The notes beneath the pieces are model-generated. The model ran no database searches, was not told the origin of the DNA, and saw only the letters and a program-made list of their open reading frames with translations. A stretch of 12,961 bases of DNA from a bacterium (lineage in GTDB: Bacteria > Electryoneota > Electryoneia > Electryoneales > Electryoneaceae). Made by a program: the position numbers and the translations under genes. The stretch is taken from contig WJJA01000355.1 in the NCBI GenBank assembly GCA_014729955.1, forward strand, positions 1 to 12,961. Reading direction: 5' to 3'. Of the stretch, positions 6,556 to 12,961 are shown piece after piece (the first letter of the stretch is position 1; every line of letters starts with the position of its first letter).

Positions 6556-7365
6556 ATGAGCGAAACCCAGATATACACAGTCACCACGCCGGTGTACGAA
6601 GGTCCGATGGATCTTCTGCTGCACATCATCCGTGAACATGAGATCGAACTGAACGAGATCTCACTGTCGGAGATCGCACGGCGGTTTCTGCAATATGCAC
6701 GGCAGGTGCACAACCTCGACCTCGACCTCGCGGGCGAAGTGCTTTACATCGCCACCGCAATCCTCCGAATGAAGGCACGTTCTCTGCTGGCACTGGGACG
6801 GCACGAGGAGGAGGACGAGATCGAGGAACCGGACCTGGAGCGTTCGGACGAGCTTGACGAGATCTACCGTGAGATTGTCGCCGCGGCACGCAAGCTGGCG
6901 GAAGGCGAGTCGGAGCAGCGGGAGCACTTCACCCGCGGTGCAAGTGCGGAGTTTTCCCGGTTGGCACCTGCGGAAGAAGCGCTCAAGGATATTTCGCTGG
7001 TTCAGCTGGCGCAGGCTTTTCGCAAGGTCAGCAACCGTCTCGCGGAAGCGGATACACGGCAACTGCGCCTGTTCGAGGTGACGATCGAAGACCAGCAGTT
7101 GCTGATTCTCGATGCGCTGCGGGAACGGGTGCGAGTCGGCTTCCTGGAACTGGCGCGAGACTTCACCCAGCGTGTCGAGGTGGTGATCGCCTTTCTCGCG
7201 TTGCTCGAGCTGTTGAAGAGCCGCAAGGTGGCGGTACGGCAGGACAACCTGTTTGAAGAGGTCTGGATCTACCGCGGTCCGCAGTATGCTGAATCGGAGT
7301 TGGAACGGGAGGAGGAGGACGACGATGGCCCCGACTCACAGGGCGCCTTTGGTTGGGAAGAGTGA
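6556..7365 (+). CDS. scpA: Segregation and condensation protein A (kleisin of the SMC complex)
   Basis: 269 residues. ScpA is the kleisin that bridges the SMC head domains and, with ScpB, forms the bacterial condensin that compacts and segregates chromosomes. The N-terminal signature YEGPMDLLLHIIREHEIEL (14-32) and NEISLSEIARRFLQY (33-47) is diagnostic, followed by LYIATAILRMKARSLL (63-78). The middle is charged and flexible. The C-terminal winged helix, which binds the SMC head, ends in VVIAFLALLELLKSRKVAV and the typical NLFEEVWI (231-238). A tail of ~30 residues rich in Glu and Asp (SELEREEEDDDGPD) extends beyond the usual end, and its codons overlap the SD and start of scpB. The start codon has no strong SD. 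Function is well supported by family and by the adjacent scpB. Confidence 0.96.
   Translation: MSETQIYTVTTPVYEGPMDLLLHIIREHEIELNEISLSEIARRFLQYARQVHNLDLDLAGEVLYIATAILRMKARSLLALGRHEEEDEIEEPDLERSDELDEIYREIVAAARKLAEGESEQREHFTRGASAEFSRLAPAEEALKDISLVQLAQAFRKVSNRLAEADTRQLRLFEVTIEDQQLLILDALRERVRVGFLELARDFTQRVEVVIAFLALLELLKSRKVAVRQDNLFEEVWIYRGPQYAESELEREEEDDDGPDSQGAFGWEE
7311..7318 (+). promoter_or_regulatory. Strong Shine-Dalgarno for the long form of ScpB
   Basis: GGAGGAGG lies 6 bases before ATG 7325, inside the end of scpA. It is a near-ideal SD, but it is also part of GAG/GAC codons for the ScpA acidic tail, so it could be coincidental. Confidence 0.5.
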
Positions 7366-8137
7366 CCGGCCGAGTGCCGCGGAGCGTCGAGTACGCCGCT
7401 GGCGGGCCGATTCCATACGCGGACAGCGCAATCTCCCTCGCGACGGCCGTTTGCGTCACCGGAGCGTGGAACGACCGGTTTCGCCGGTCGAAGGGACAAC
7501 GGTCGGGTTGCCGATGCTGGAAGAGCCGCGCATCGAATCCGCCGGCACCCTCCCCCACCTGCCGCACAACCTGGCTCTGGTCGAGGCGCTGTTGTTTGTC
7601 GCCGACGAACCCCTTGACGCCGATGAAATCGCCGCGTCAGGCAACCTGCTCACCGCCGAGGTGCCGGACCTGATCGACAAACTGAGCGAATGGTTCGTGC
7701 GCACCGGCCATGCCTTCACCATCCAGCGAGTCGCCGGCGGCTGGCGTCTCACCACGCGGCCTGAATTTGCCGACATCATACGCAAGCACCTGAAAGGCCG
7801 GTCACGGACCCGTCTGTCTCGTGCCGCGCTCGAGGCGGTGTCGATCATCGCCTATCGTCAACCGATCACACGCGCCGAAGTGGATGCGATCCGCGGCGTC
7901 GACACCGCCCCCGTGCTGCGCAACCTGCTGGAACGTGACCTGATCAAGGTTACCGGTCGTGCCGAATCCCCCGGGCGACCTCTCCTGTATGGTACCACGC
8001 AGGGCTTTCTGCAATACTTCGGGCTCGAGTCGATCCGTGACCTGCCGGTGCCGGACGAACTGCTCGGGAGCGAACCGGAAGAGGTACGCGAAGGTACAGC
8101 GGTGAACGAACCGCGCGGACCGTTCGAGGCAGGGTGA
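7325..8137 (+). CDS. scpB: Segregation and condensation protein B (SMC-kleisin partner)
   Basis: ScpB dimerises, binds the ScpA middle region and modulates the SMC ATPase. The family core is clear. NLALVEALLFVADEPLDADEIA opens the first winged helix, FTIQRVAGGWRLTTRPEFADIIR follows, then SRAALEAVSIIAYRQPITRAEVDAIRGV (the most conserved stretch), LLERDLIKVTGRAESPGRPLLYGTT and a final YFGLESIRDLP. Starting at ATG 7325 gives 270 residues with an Arg-rich leader of ~80 residues and a 41-base overlap with scpA, backed by GGAGGAGG 6 bases upstream. The alternative ATG at 7514 (residue 64) gives 207 residues, close to the usual family length of ~190-210, but lacks a good SD. I give the long form; the true start is uncertain and the core is common to both. 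A hairpin at 7472-7490 would be intergenic if the short form is right. Confidence 0.93.
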   Translation: MAPTHRAPLVGKSDRPSAAERRVRRWRADSIRGQRNLPRDGRLRHRSVERPVSPVEGTTVGLPMLEEPRIESAGTLPHLPHNLALVEALLFVADEPLDADEIAASGNLLTAEVPDLIDKLSEWFVRTGHAFTIQRVAGGWRLTTRPEFADIIRKHLKGRSRTRLSRAALEAVSIIAYRQPITRAEVDAIRGVDTAPVLRNLLERDLIKVTGRAESPGRPLLYGTTQGFLQYFGLESIRDLPVPDELLGSEPEEVREGTAVNEPRGPFEAG

Positions 8138-8158
8138 TCTGAAAGACCGGTTCGCGGC

Positions 8159-8186
8159 TTCCGTCAGATCTGAAGGTCTGACGGAA
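8159..8186 (+). terminator. Hairpin between convergent genes, possible terminator of scpAB
   Basis: A perfect 10-bp stem (TTCCGTCAGA at 8159-8168, TCTGACGGAA at 8177-8186) with an 8-base loop, 22 bases after the scpB stop and ~90 bases past the end of the opposing minus-strand gene. The following TGTTGTG is not a true U-tract. Confidence 0.5.
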
Positions 8187-8277
8187 TGTTGTGTCGGGTC
8201 TTGGTCTGCGTCAGAGGGGTGTGAACCGATCCACCAGCGCGGTCTATAACGTTCGCAGGCAACGGGAAACATCCCCC

Positions 8278-10593
8278 TTAACGGATATACACAACTTTCT
8301 GCGGACGGGTTGTTCTTCCGTCACCGGTGCGCGCCTGCAGGAAATAGACCCCGGACGACAATTCCCGAGGCGCCCAGGTCTGTTGATGCACACCCGCCGT
8401 CCTGCGCCCCAATGCGATACGATCCACCCTGCGCCCCAGCAGGTTGCAGGCGTGCAACTCGACGGTACCGGCGTTCGGCAATGCGATCTCAACTGTGACG
8501 CTGCTGTTGAAGGGGTTCGGTCGGGCGTTTTGCAGGGAGAAAGAAGAGGGGATTGCAGCGGTATCGTTTTCTTTCTCCGGTGTGCCCAGCACAGCCGAGA
8601 GGTCGAACCTCACAAGCCCGTCATCTCTTATCGCAAACATCCGTTCGCCGTAGCACCATGCGCCGTAGACCCTGTGCTCGGAGTTGTAATGATAGGCAAT
8701 CGGTTCCGGTGTTCCGCTTTCGGTGTCCCAGAGGGTGATCCGGCCCTCATGAAGGTCACTTCGATACACAGAGGTGACGAAGTAACGGTCCCACAGGACA
8801 CTGATATCAGCCGGTACGGTATGGAGTGGAAACTCGAACCAATCATCAATGATGACGGGTGAGGCGGGTTCGGATACATCGATCTTCACGATCTCTCGGT
8901 TGCGCGGCAACAGGAGACTGTTGCCCGACTCGTGAAACCGGCTTGTAATGGAAACACCTGCATGAACGCTGTGGACTTCTTCCGGAGATAGGGGGTCGGA
9001 CAAGTCAAACACCTTCAAGTACCCCGGTCTTGAACGATGGTAATAGAGGTAGTCCCCGACGATATGAAGGGCGCTGCAAAAGAGGTCCGGATCCCCGCTG
9101 TTCATCTCATGCAGGACTCCCGTCTGCACAGGATTGCCGGGGTTCGCAATGTCATAGATCACCAGGCTGTCGGATCCAAGCGCATAGAGGTAGTGGTCAT
9201 AGGTCTGCACGATATTGAAATCATGATCGTTCACAGTTCGTACAAGCTGCGGGTTGGCGATGTCCATACGGTTATAAACACGCAACCCGTTTTCGCCGCA
9301 GGGTACATAGAAGACCCATTGATGCCCCGTGAGACCGCGTGCACCGTTGAAATTGTCGCGAAAGCGTTCTTCCATGGTCTGATCCGGCAACACCTCGAAA
9401 ACCTGCAGACCCCGGTAGGTGGTTACCACGTAAGGATCGGCAAAGGTGAGCGCTTCACATCGCATGCGATGGTCATAGGTCGAAAGAGCTTCAGGTTCTT
9501 CGAAGGGCTGATACGACCACTGGTCGATCTTGACCGTGGGGTGGTAAATCGTGCCGCGAGCGGCAAGGATCAAGCCGTCGCCCTGTGTCGCTGAGCAATA
9601 CTCGTCACAGGGCATGTTCCATCGCTCCACACCCGTTTGAATGTCCAACCCCGATAGCGATAAACCCGTCGCCATTCCCCTCATCTGGAGAAGCACGTCA
9701 TTGCCCCGGAAAATTCGAACGCCCGATTGCAGGGTTCGACCGAAATGGGGACCGTTCCCGATATCGCGATAACTCAAAAGTGAATTGTCGAAGTATTCAC
9801 TCAGGATCCAGCCCTGGCGCTGTGAAAAGATGATCGTAGTGTCACGGTTTGCATGCGGATAGCAGACCAAATCTCCCACCCTGTCATCCATGTATCCCAC
9901 ATCGCGGAGGAAGTCCGGGTCATCGAAGCCCGATTCGAGATCGTAATGAGCCATCCACATCTCCGCACCTTCGCCCCATATTGTTCCATGGTTTACATCA
10001 TACTTCCAGATGGTAAACACCATGAAATCCCGTGTAAGAGTCATCGCGGTGAGATCCGTGGAGTAGTACCCGCCCAGTGGTTGAATGTCGATCGTGTCTA
10101 CCACTGTTGGTGAGGACGGGTTGCGAACGTCGAGGAGATAACATTCGTAGGAAGATGCGACAGCGCAGGCTTCGTTGTTCCAGACGGCAAATGATTTCGC
10201 CTCTGAAATCCAACGCATACCCAGGTGTGACAAGTTCGGCGGGTCGGCAATGTCATAGATTCGCAAGCGGTAGTTATCGTTTCCCACTTCTGCCAGGGCG
10301 TAGAGTCGATCACCTTGAATGTCCAGCGCAATGACGCGATCATGCAGGACTCGGTTTACGACGTTCGTGATGCCGACTGGAGGATCGGTTTCCGCGACCA
10401 GGATCCCCGCATCTCCACCGGCGATCCAGGCATACCCGTCCCGTAATTTCAGGTCCCAGGTCTTTTCCCAGTGTTGATGCAGCGGCAGATGGGACAGGGT
10501 TTGGACGTTGAGGCTGTCGTCTGCCTGAGCAGAAGGTGGAAGCAGGGTCAGGAAAGCGAACAGCATCGGCGCAATGATCCGCAGGTGTTTCAC
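8278..10593 (-). CDS. Secreted LVIVD-type beta-propeller protein with C-terminal T9SS/FlgD-Ig-like sorting domain
   Basis: 771 residues with a GTG start at 10593, supported by AAGGGGGA about 6-7 bases upstream on the minus strand. Residues 1-24 are a Sec signal peptide (IIAPMLFAFLTLLPPSAQA). From ~30 to ~670 the protein repeats a propeller-blade pattern: a short hydrophobic GDYLY- or GDRLYAL-like strand, then L.I/V-YD-I/V-A/S-P-P/S...P. Examples are LRIYDIADPPNLSHLG, CYLLDVRNPSSPTVVDTI, LVIYDIANPGNPVQTGVL, LKVFDLSDPLSPEEVHSV and IVKIDVSEPASPVIIDDW, the LVIVD repeat family. From ~681 the tail has NARPNPFNSSVTVEIALP, VELHACNLLGRRVDRI and LSSGVYFLQARTG...KVVYIR, a type IX-like sorting domain widespread in the FCB group. 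It is probably displayed on or released from the cell surface. The substrate is unknown. It is monocistronic and faces scpB tail to tail. Confidence 0.9.
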   Translation of the reverse strand: MKHLRIIAPMLFAFLTLLPPSAQADDSLNVQTLSHLPLHQHWEKTWDLKLRDGYAWIAGGDAGILVAETDPPVGITNVVNRVLHDRVIALDIQGDRLYALAEVGNDNYRLRIYDIADPPNLSHLGMRWISEAKSFAVWNNEACAVASSYECYLLDVRNPSSPTVVDTIDIQPLGGYYSTDLTAMTLTRDFMVFTIWKYDVNHGTIWGEGAEMWMAHYDLESGFDDPDFLRDVGYMDDRVGDLVCYPHANRDTTIIFSQRQGWILSEYFDNSLLSYRDIGNGPHFGRTLQSGVRIFRGNDVLLQMRGMATGLSLSGLDIQTGVERWNMPCDEYCSATQGDGLILAARGTIYHPTVKIDQWSYQPFEEPEALSTYDHRMRCEALTFADPYVVTTYRGLQVFEVLPDQTMEERFRDNFNGARGLTGHQWVFYVPCGENGLRVYNRMDIANPQLVRTVNDHDFNIVQTYDHYLYALGSDSLVIYDIANPGNPVQTGVLHEMNSGDPDLFCSALHIVGDYLYYHRSRPGYLKVFDLSDPLSPEEVHSVHAGVSITSRFHESGNSLLLPRNREIVKIDVSEPASPVIIDDWFEFPLHTVPADISVLWDRYFVTSVYRSDLHEGRITLWDTESGTPEPIAYHYNSEHRVYGAWCYGERMFAIRDDGLVRFDLSAVLGTPEKENDTAAIPSSFSLQNARPNPFNSSVTVEIALPNAGTVELHACNLLGRRVDRIALGRRTAGVHQQTWAPRELSSGVYFLQARTGDGRTTRPQKVVYIR

Positions 10594-11011
10594 GGCAAGT
10601 CCCCCTTGTATGATTGTATCCGCTTCCTTCTAATGTAGCGACAGCGATTCCCGAATTCCATCACAGCGGGAGCGATCCGTATCAGCAATATCACCCGGCC
10701 CGGCCCGGGTATTACCTTCAGCGAGCCTTAAAAGCACTGTATTCCATCGATTTGGGCGGCTGAAGTTAGTTTTTGACCCATGCAATCCTAATTTATGTGA
10801 AAACGATCTCAAAGCTCATTCCATGATTTAGCACAAACTTATATTCGTAAAATCGAATATCGTGCTCCGGGAGGACTCGAGACGGTGACGGGGAATCGTT
10901 GCAAAACTTCGGCATGCCTGACGTTACGGTAAGCCCTTGTCAATCTAAGCGTTCCCCGTATGTGGTGTTTCAGAAGGGGGTGCTTGTTGCACACATTCAC
11001 ATGATTTTTCA
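10594..11011. other. Intergenic region between divergent propeller and qmo transcription units
   Basis: 418 bases. On the minus strand, TACAAT (complement of 10613-10618), 19 bases upstream of the GTG start, may be the -10 of the propeller gene, but it has no good -35. On the plus strand, TTGACC (10773-10778) with TATGTG (10795-10800) is a weak promoter candidate. An AT-rich inverted repeat lies at 10841-10860 and a GC-rich ACCCGG/CCGGGT hairpin near 10690-10710. No RNA gene or further ORF is convincing. Confidence 0.45.
10841..10860. promoter_or_regulatory. Short perfect inverted repeat, possible operator
   Basis: ATATTCG (10841-10847), a 6-base spacer TAAAAT, then CGAATAT (10854-10860). 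The symmetry and AT-rich setting upstream of the qmo unit would fit a dimeric regulator site. There is no other copy in the window to confirm it. Confidence 0.3.
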
Positions 11012-11203
11012 TTGATTTTCCATGAGTTCGGAATGCCTATCTGCTTGACTCCCGGATGTGCGAATACTAAGTTTCGTGCCGTTTCACCAAGGGGCGAAAT
11101 GCGTCTTCGCGAAAACAAAGTGACGGGTTTGTGCAACGGCTGCAACGGCATCCGCAACGCCGCGTGCAACGCGGCAGGGATTGAGCACGCGGTCGCTGCC
11201 TGA
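11012..11203 (+). CDS. Small Cys-rich, zinc-ribbon-like protein upstream of qmoA
   Basis: A 63-residue frame from a TTG at 11012, or 56 residues from the more likely ATG at 11033; no clear SD is visible for either. It has a CLTPGC pair (Cys11, Cys16 in the longer form) and, after a ~24-residue charged linker (RAVSPRGEMRLRENKV), TGLCNGCNGIRNAAC with Cys41, Cys44 and Cys52. The layout Cys-x4-Cys ... Gly-Leu-Cys-x2-Cys resembles small zinc-binding modules of the C-x-x-x-G-C ... G-L-C-x-x-C/H kind. Codons in the second half are GC-rich at third positions like the neighbouring genes, and the stop is 55 bases before qmoA on the same strand. I do not recognise a family; a nucleic-acid-binding or regulatory role is only a guess. 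It could still be a chance frame. Confidence 0.45.
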   Translation: MIFHEFGMPICLTPGCANTKFRAVSPRGEMRLRENKVTGLCNGCNGIRNAACNAAGIEHAVAA

Positions 11204-11245
11204 CTTTATATCCTGTGTGTGAAAACATTCACGTAAGCTAGAGCC

Positions 11246-11251
11246 AAGGAG
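11246..11251 (+). promoter_or_regulatory. Shine-Dalgarno of qmoA
   Basis: AAGGAG, 7 bases before ATG 11259, fixes the qmoA start. A small inverted repeat GTGAA-AACA-TTCAC (11219-11232) lies just upstream, next to an AT-rich TTTATAT box (11205-11211) that could be a -10 element. Confidence 0.7.
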
Positions 11252-11258
11252 TGTTGGA

Positions 11259-12521
11259 ATGCCTGACACGGCAACAAACCTGGAAGCCCCATTGCTGGTG
11301 GTCGGCGGCGGAATCGCCGGGATGACCGCGGCAATTGAAGCCTCCGAAGCCGGGCTGGAAGTTGTCCTGCTCGAACGGGAGGCGACCTTGGGCGGCCGGG
11401 TGGCGAAGCTGTTCCACTACTTCCCCAAGCTTTGCCCCCCTTCCTGCGGACTGGAGATCAACTTCCGGCGTCTTCGTGAAAACCCGAACGTTACGGTTTT
11501 TACCCTGGCCGATGTCGACAAGATCGAAGGCGAGGCCGGTAACTATACGGTGACCTTTACCGTGAAACCGCGTTATGTCAAGCCGGACGCCGGCGACTAC
11601 ACCGAGTGGGCGAAAGAGTGCCCGGTGGAGTATGAAGACGATTTCAACTACGGCCTGGTGAAGCGCAAGGCGCTCTACTACCCGTTTGAAAACGCCTATC
11701 CGCCCCGCTGGGTGGTGGACGAGCGTGCCGTGAACGACGACGAGTTCAAAACGTGGGCGCAAGGCTGCCCGGACGGCGGGCTTGACCTCGATGCGCAGCC
11801 GGAAACCCACACCGTGAAGTGCAAGTCGATCGCCTGGGCCACCGGCTGGCAGCCGTACGATGCGAACAACCTGGACCTGTTGGCGTACGGCAAGCATACG
11901 GATATCGTGACGAACGTGCAGTTCGAGCGGATCGCGGCGCCGAACGGCCCGACCGGCGGCAAGGTGCAGAAGCCGTCGGACGGCAGCGAACCGAAGAAGA
12001 TCGCGTTTGTGCAGTGCGCGGGCAGCCGTGATGAAAACCACCTGCCGTTCTGCAGCGGCATCTGCTGTGCGGCAAGCCTGAAGCAGGCGTCTTACGTGCT
12101 GGAAAGTCTGCCGGAAGCGGAAGTGCACATGTTCTACATCGACGTGCGCACCCCGGGGCGTCTGGAAGATTTCTACCAGGACCGCCAGGACGTCGAAAAG
12201 ATCAAGCTGCACCGCGGCAAGGTCGCGAAGGTGGAGCCGAACGGCGACAGCTTGAAGGTGACGGCGGAGAACACGCTCACCGGCAAGCTGATGACGGACG
12301 ACTTCGACATGGTCGTGCTGGCGACCGGCATGCAGCCCGCGACGAGCGTGCATGCGCCGGACGGACTGGAACTGGACGAGAACGGATTCGCCGTGCAGAC
12401 CGACGAGCCGGCCGGCATTTACGGTGTCGGCACGAACGTACGGCCGTTGGGCGTGGCGGAAACCCTGCAGGATGCGACCGGCGCCGCGATGAAGGCGCTG
12501 TTGATGGCGAGGAGGTCCTGA
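11259..12521 (+). CDS. qmoA: QmoA, flavoprotein subunit of the quinone-interacting oxidoreductase complex (HdrA family)
   Basis: 420 residues, the size of QmoA rather than full HdrA (~650). QmoABC passes electrons between menaquinone and APS reductase in dissimilatory sulfate reduction or its reverse. The FAD/Rossmann motif is LLVVGGGIAGMTAAIEASEAG...VVLLEREATLGGRV (12-48), followed by FPKLCPPSCGLEINF (55-69) as in QmoA. The cluster motif near the flavin is intact: VQCAGSRDENH...FCSGICCAASLKQ with Cys253, 265, 269 and 270. ATGWQPYDANNLDLLAYG, PNGPTGGKVQKPSDG and MFYIDVRTPGRLEDFYQ are QmoA-like. Unusually, the region where I expect two ferredoxin-type Cys motifs keeps only the last Cys of each (Cys121, Cys170). 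A strong SD precedes it, and qmoB starts 3 bases after its stop. Genes for APS reductase are not in the window. Confidence 0.9.
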   Translation: MPDTATNLEAPLLVVGGGIAGMTAAIEASEAGLEVVLLEREATLGGRVAKLFHYFPKLCPPSCGLEINFRRLRENPNVTVFTLADVDKIEGEAGNYTVTFTVKPRYVKPDAGDYTEWAKECPVEYEDDFNYGLVKRKALYYPFENAYPPRWVVDERAVNDDEFKTWAQGCPDGGLDLDAQPETHTVKCKSIAWATGWQPYDANNLDLLAYGKHTDIVTNVQFERIAAPNGPTGGKVQKPSDGSEPKKIAFVQCAGSRDENHLPFCSGICCAASLKQASYVLESLPEAEVHMFYIDVRTPGRLEDFYQDRQDVEKIKLHRGKVAKVEPNGDSLKVTAENTLTGKLMTDDFDMVVLATGMQPATSVHAPDGLELDENGFAVQTDEPAGIYGVGTNVRPLGVAETLQDATGAAMKALLMARRS

Positions 12522-12524
12522 TCC

Positions 12525-12961
12525 ATGGCGGACGAAATCAAGGTTGGCGTGTACTGTGCCGCGGACGACGAGATCAAGAACAGCCTCGACCTCGACGCCC
12601 TCGAAAATGTGGCGCTGAAAGAGGCCAAGGCTGCGCTGTTCAAGACTCATGAACACATCTCTTCGGCCGAAGGTGTTGCGCTGATCAAGGAAGATATCGA
12701 GAAGGAAGGGCTGCACAGGATTGTTGTGATGGACCGCAGCCCGCGCGCCTATCCCGGCCTGTTCGACTTCGGCCCGGAGATCATGGTCGATTGCGTGGCG
12801 TTGCGTGAACTGGTCGTCTGGTCGCACGATCCGAACGACGAAGACACGCAGATGCTCGCGGAAGACTACGTGCGCATGTACGTCGCCAAGACCGCGAAGG
12901 TCAAGCTTCCGGAAGAAGACAAGCCGGAGGTGGTGAACACGGTGCTGGTGATCGGCGGCGG
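12525..12961 (+). CDS. qmoB: QmoB, N-terminal part (3' end outside window)
   Basis: ATG 12525 with SD GAGGAGG (12509-12515), 3 bases after the qmoA stop, so translation is probably coupled. The frame stays open to the window edge, giving 145 complete codons. The visible part is the HdrA/QmoB N-terminal domain: KVGVYCAADDEI...LDLDALENVA, EGVALIKEDIEKEGLHRIVV, RSPRAYPGLFDFGPE, ALRELVVWSHDPNDEDTQMLAEDYVRM. It ends at VLVIGG, the first strand of the FAD-binding Rossmann fold. QmoB is the second flavoprotein of the complex, fused in full to an MvhD-like domain that would lie beyond the edge; qmoC is expected next. This stretch has only Cys11 and Cys90; at places where many HdrA-like relatives have cysteines (the C-x-x-C after GVY, and before SPR) it has Asp14 and Asp70. 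Confidence 0.88.
   Translation, partial: MADEIKVGVYCAADDEIKNSLDLDALENVALKEAKAALFKTHEHISSAEGVALIKEDIEKEGLHRIVVMDRSPRAYPGLFDFGPEIMVDCVALRELVVWSHDPNDEDTQMLAEDYVRMYVAKTAKVKLPEEDKPEVVNTVLVIGG

Noticed and set aside
6302..6559. 85-residue plus-strand frame ending at the scpA start
   Set aside because: The overlap with scpA is suggestive of coupling, but composition is random-looking, there is no SD, and it contains the inverted repeat at 6309-6338.
6093..6713. 206-residue minus-strand frame spanning the nucleotidase-scpA gap
   Set aside because: It overlaps both flanking genes antisense and has no recognisable protein character.
11238..12827. 529-residue minus-strand open frame opposite qmoA/qmoB
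   Set aside because: It is His/Arg/Val-rich with no family resemblance, and lies antisense to two clearly recognised genes; it is a by-product of GC-rich codon use.
1..12961. CRISPR arrays, tRNA or rRNA genes, insertion sequence with intact transposase
   Set aside because: No regularly spaced repeats, no cloverleaf with a CCA end or GGTTC-type arm, and no transposase motif seen; the only repeat is the two-copy element.

Overview
The window reads as a bacterial chromosome of moderate to high GC, probably from an FCB-group (Bacteroidetes/Chlorobi-like) lineage that carries dissimilatory sulfur metabolism. Two things point there. A secreted LVIVD-type beta-propeller protein ends in a type IX secretion/FlgD-Ig-like sorting domain, and the right edge holds qmoA and the start of qmoB, the electron partner of APS reductase. 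This taxonomic placement is inference; the window has no rRNA or other marker.

Layout, left to right. (1) 3-1145: C-terminal part of a methyl-accepting chemotaxis protein cut by the left edge, followed by a strong hairpin. (2) 1453-2148: an exported SagB/ThcOx-like nitroreductase. (3) 2150-3340: a decayed patch with a frameshifted, truncated beta-helix surface protein, copy 1 of a ~130-bp dispersed repeat, and a minus-strand remnant of an AAA+/DUF4143-type ATPase. (4) 3563-4750: an exported protein with a CsgG-like N-terminal domain and a very acidic low-complexity tail, followed by a terminator hairpin and repeat copy 2. (5) 5199-6185: a HAL2/CysQ-type bisphosphate nucleotidase. (6) 6556-8137: scpA-scpB, the kleisin and winged-helix partners of SMC, overlapping and probably one operon. 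(7) 8278-10593 (minus): the LVIVD propeller protein, convergent with scpB. (8) 10594-12961: a 418-base gap, a small Cys-rich zinc-ribbon-like ORF, then qmoA and the 5' part of qmoB, which runs off the right edge.

The genes are mostly independent units; the clear functional pairs are scpA/scpB and qmoA/qmoB. The most interesting observations are these: the two ferredoxin-type cysteine motifs of QmoA are reduced to their last cysteine, with matching aromatic substitutions at the same positions; the QmoB N-terminus is also cysteine-poor; a small zinc-ribbon ORF lies just upstream of qmoA; a structured direct repeat flanks a patch of gene debris; and an acidic-tailed CsgG-like exported protein has no family I can name.
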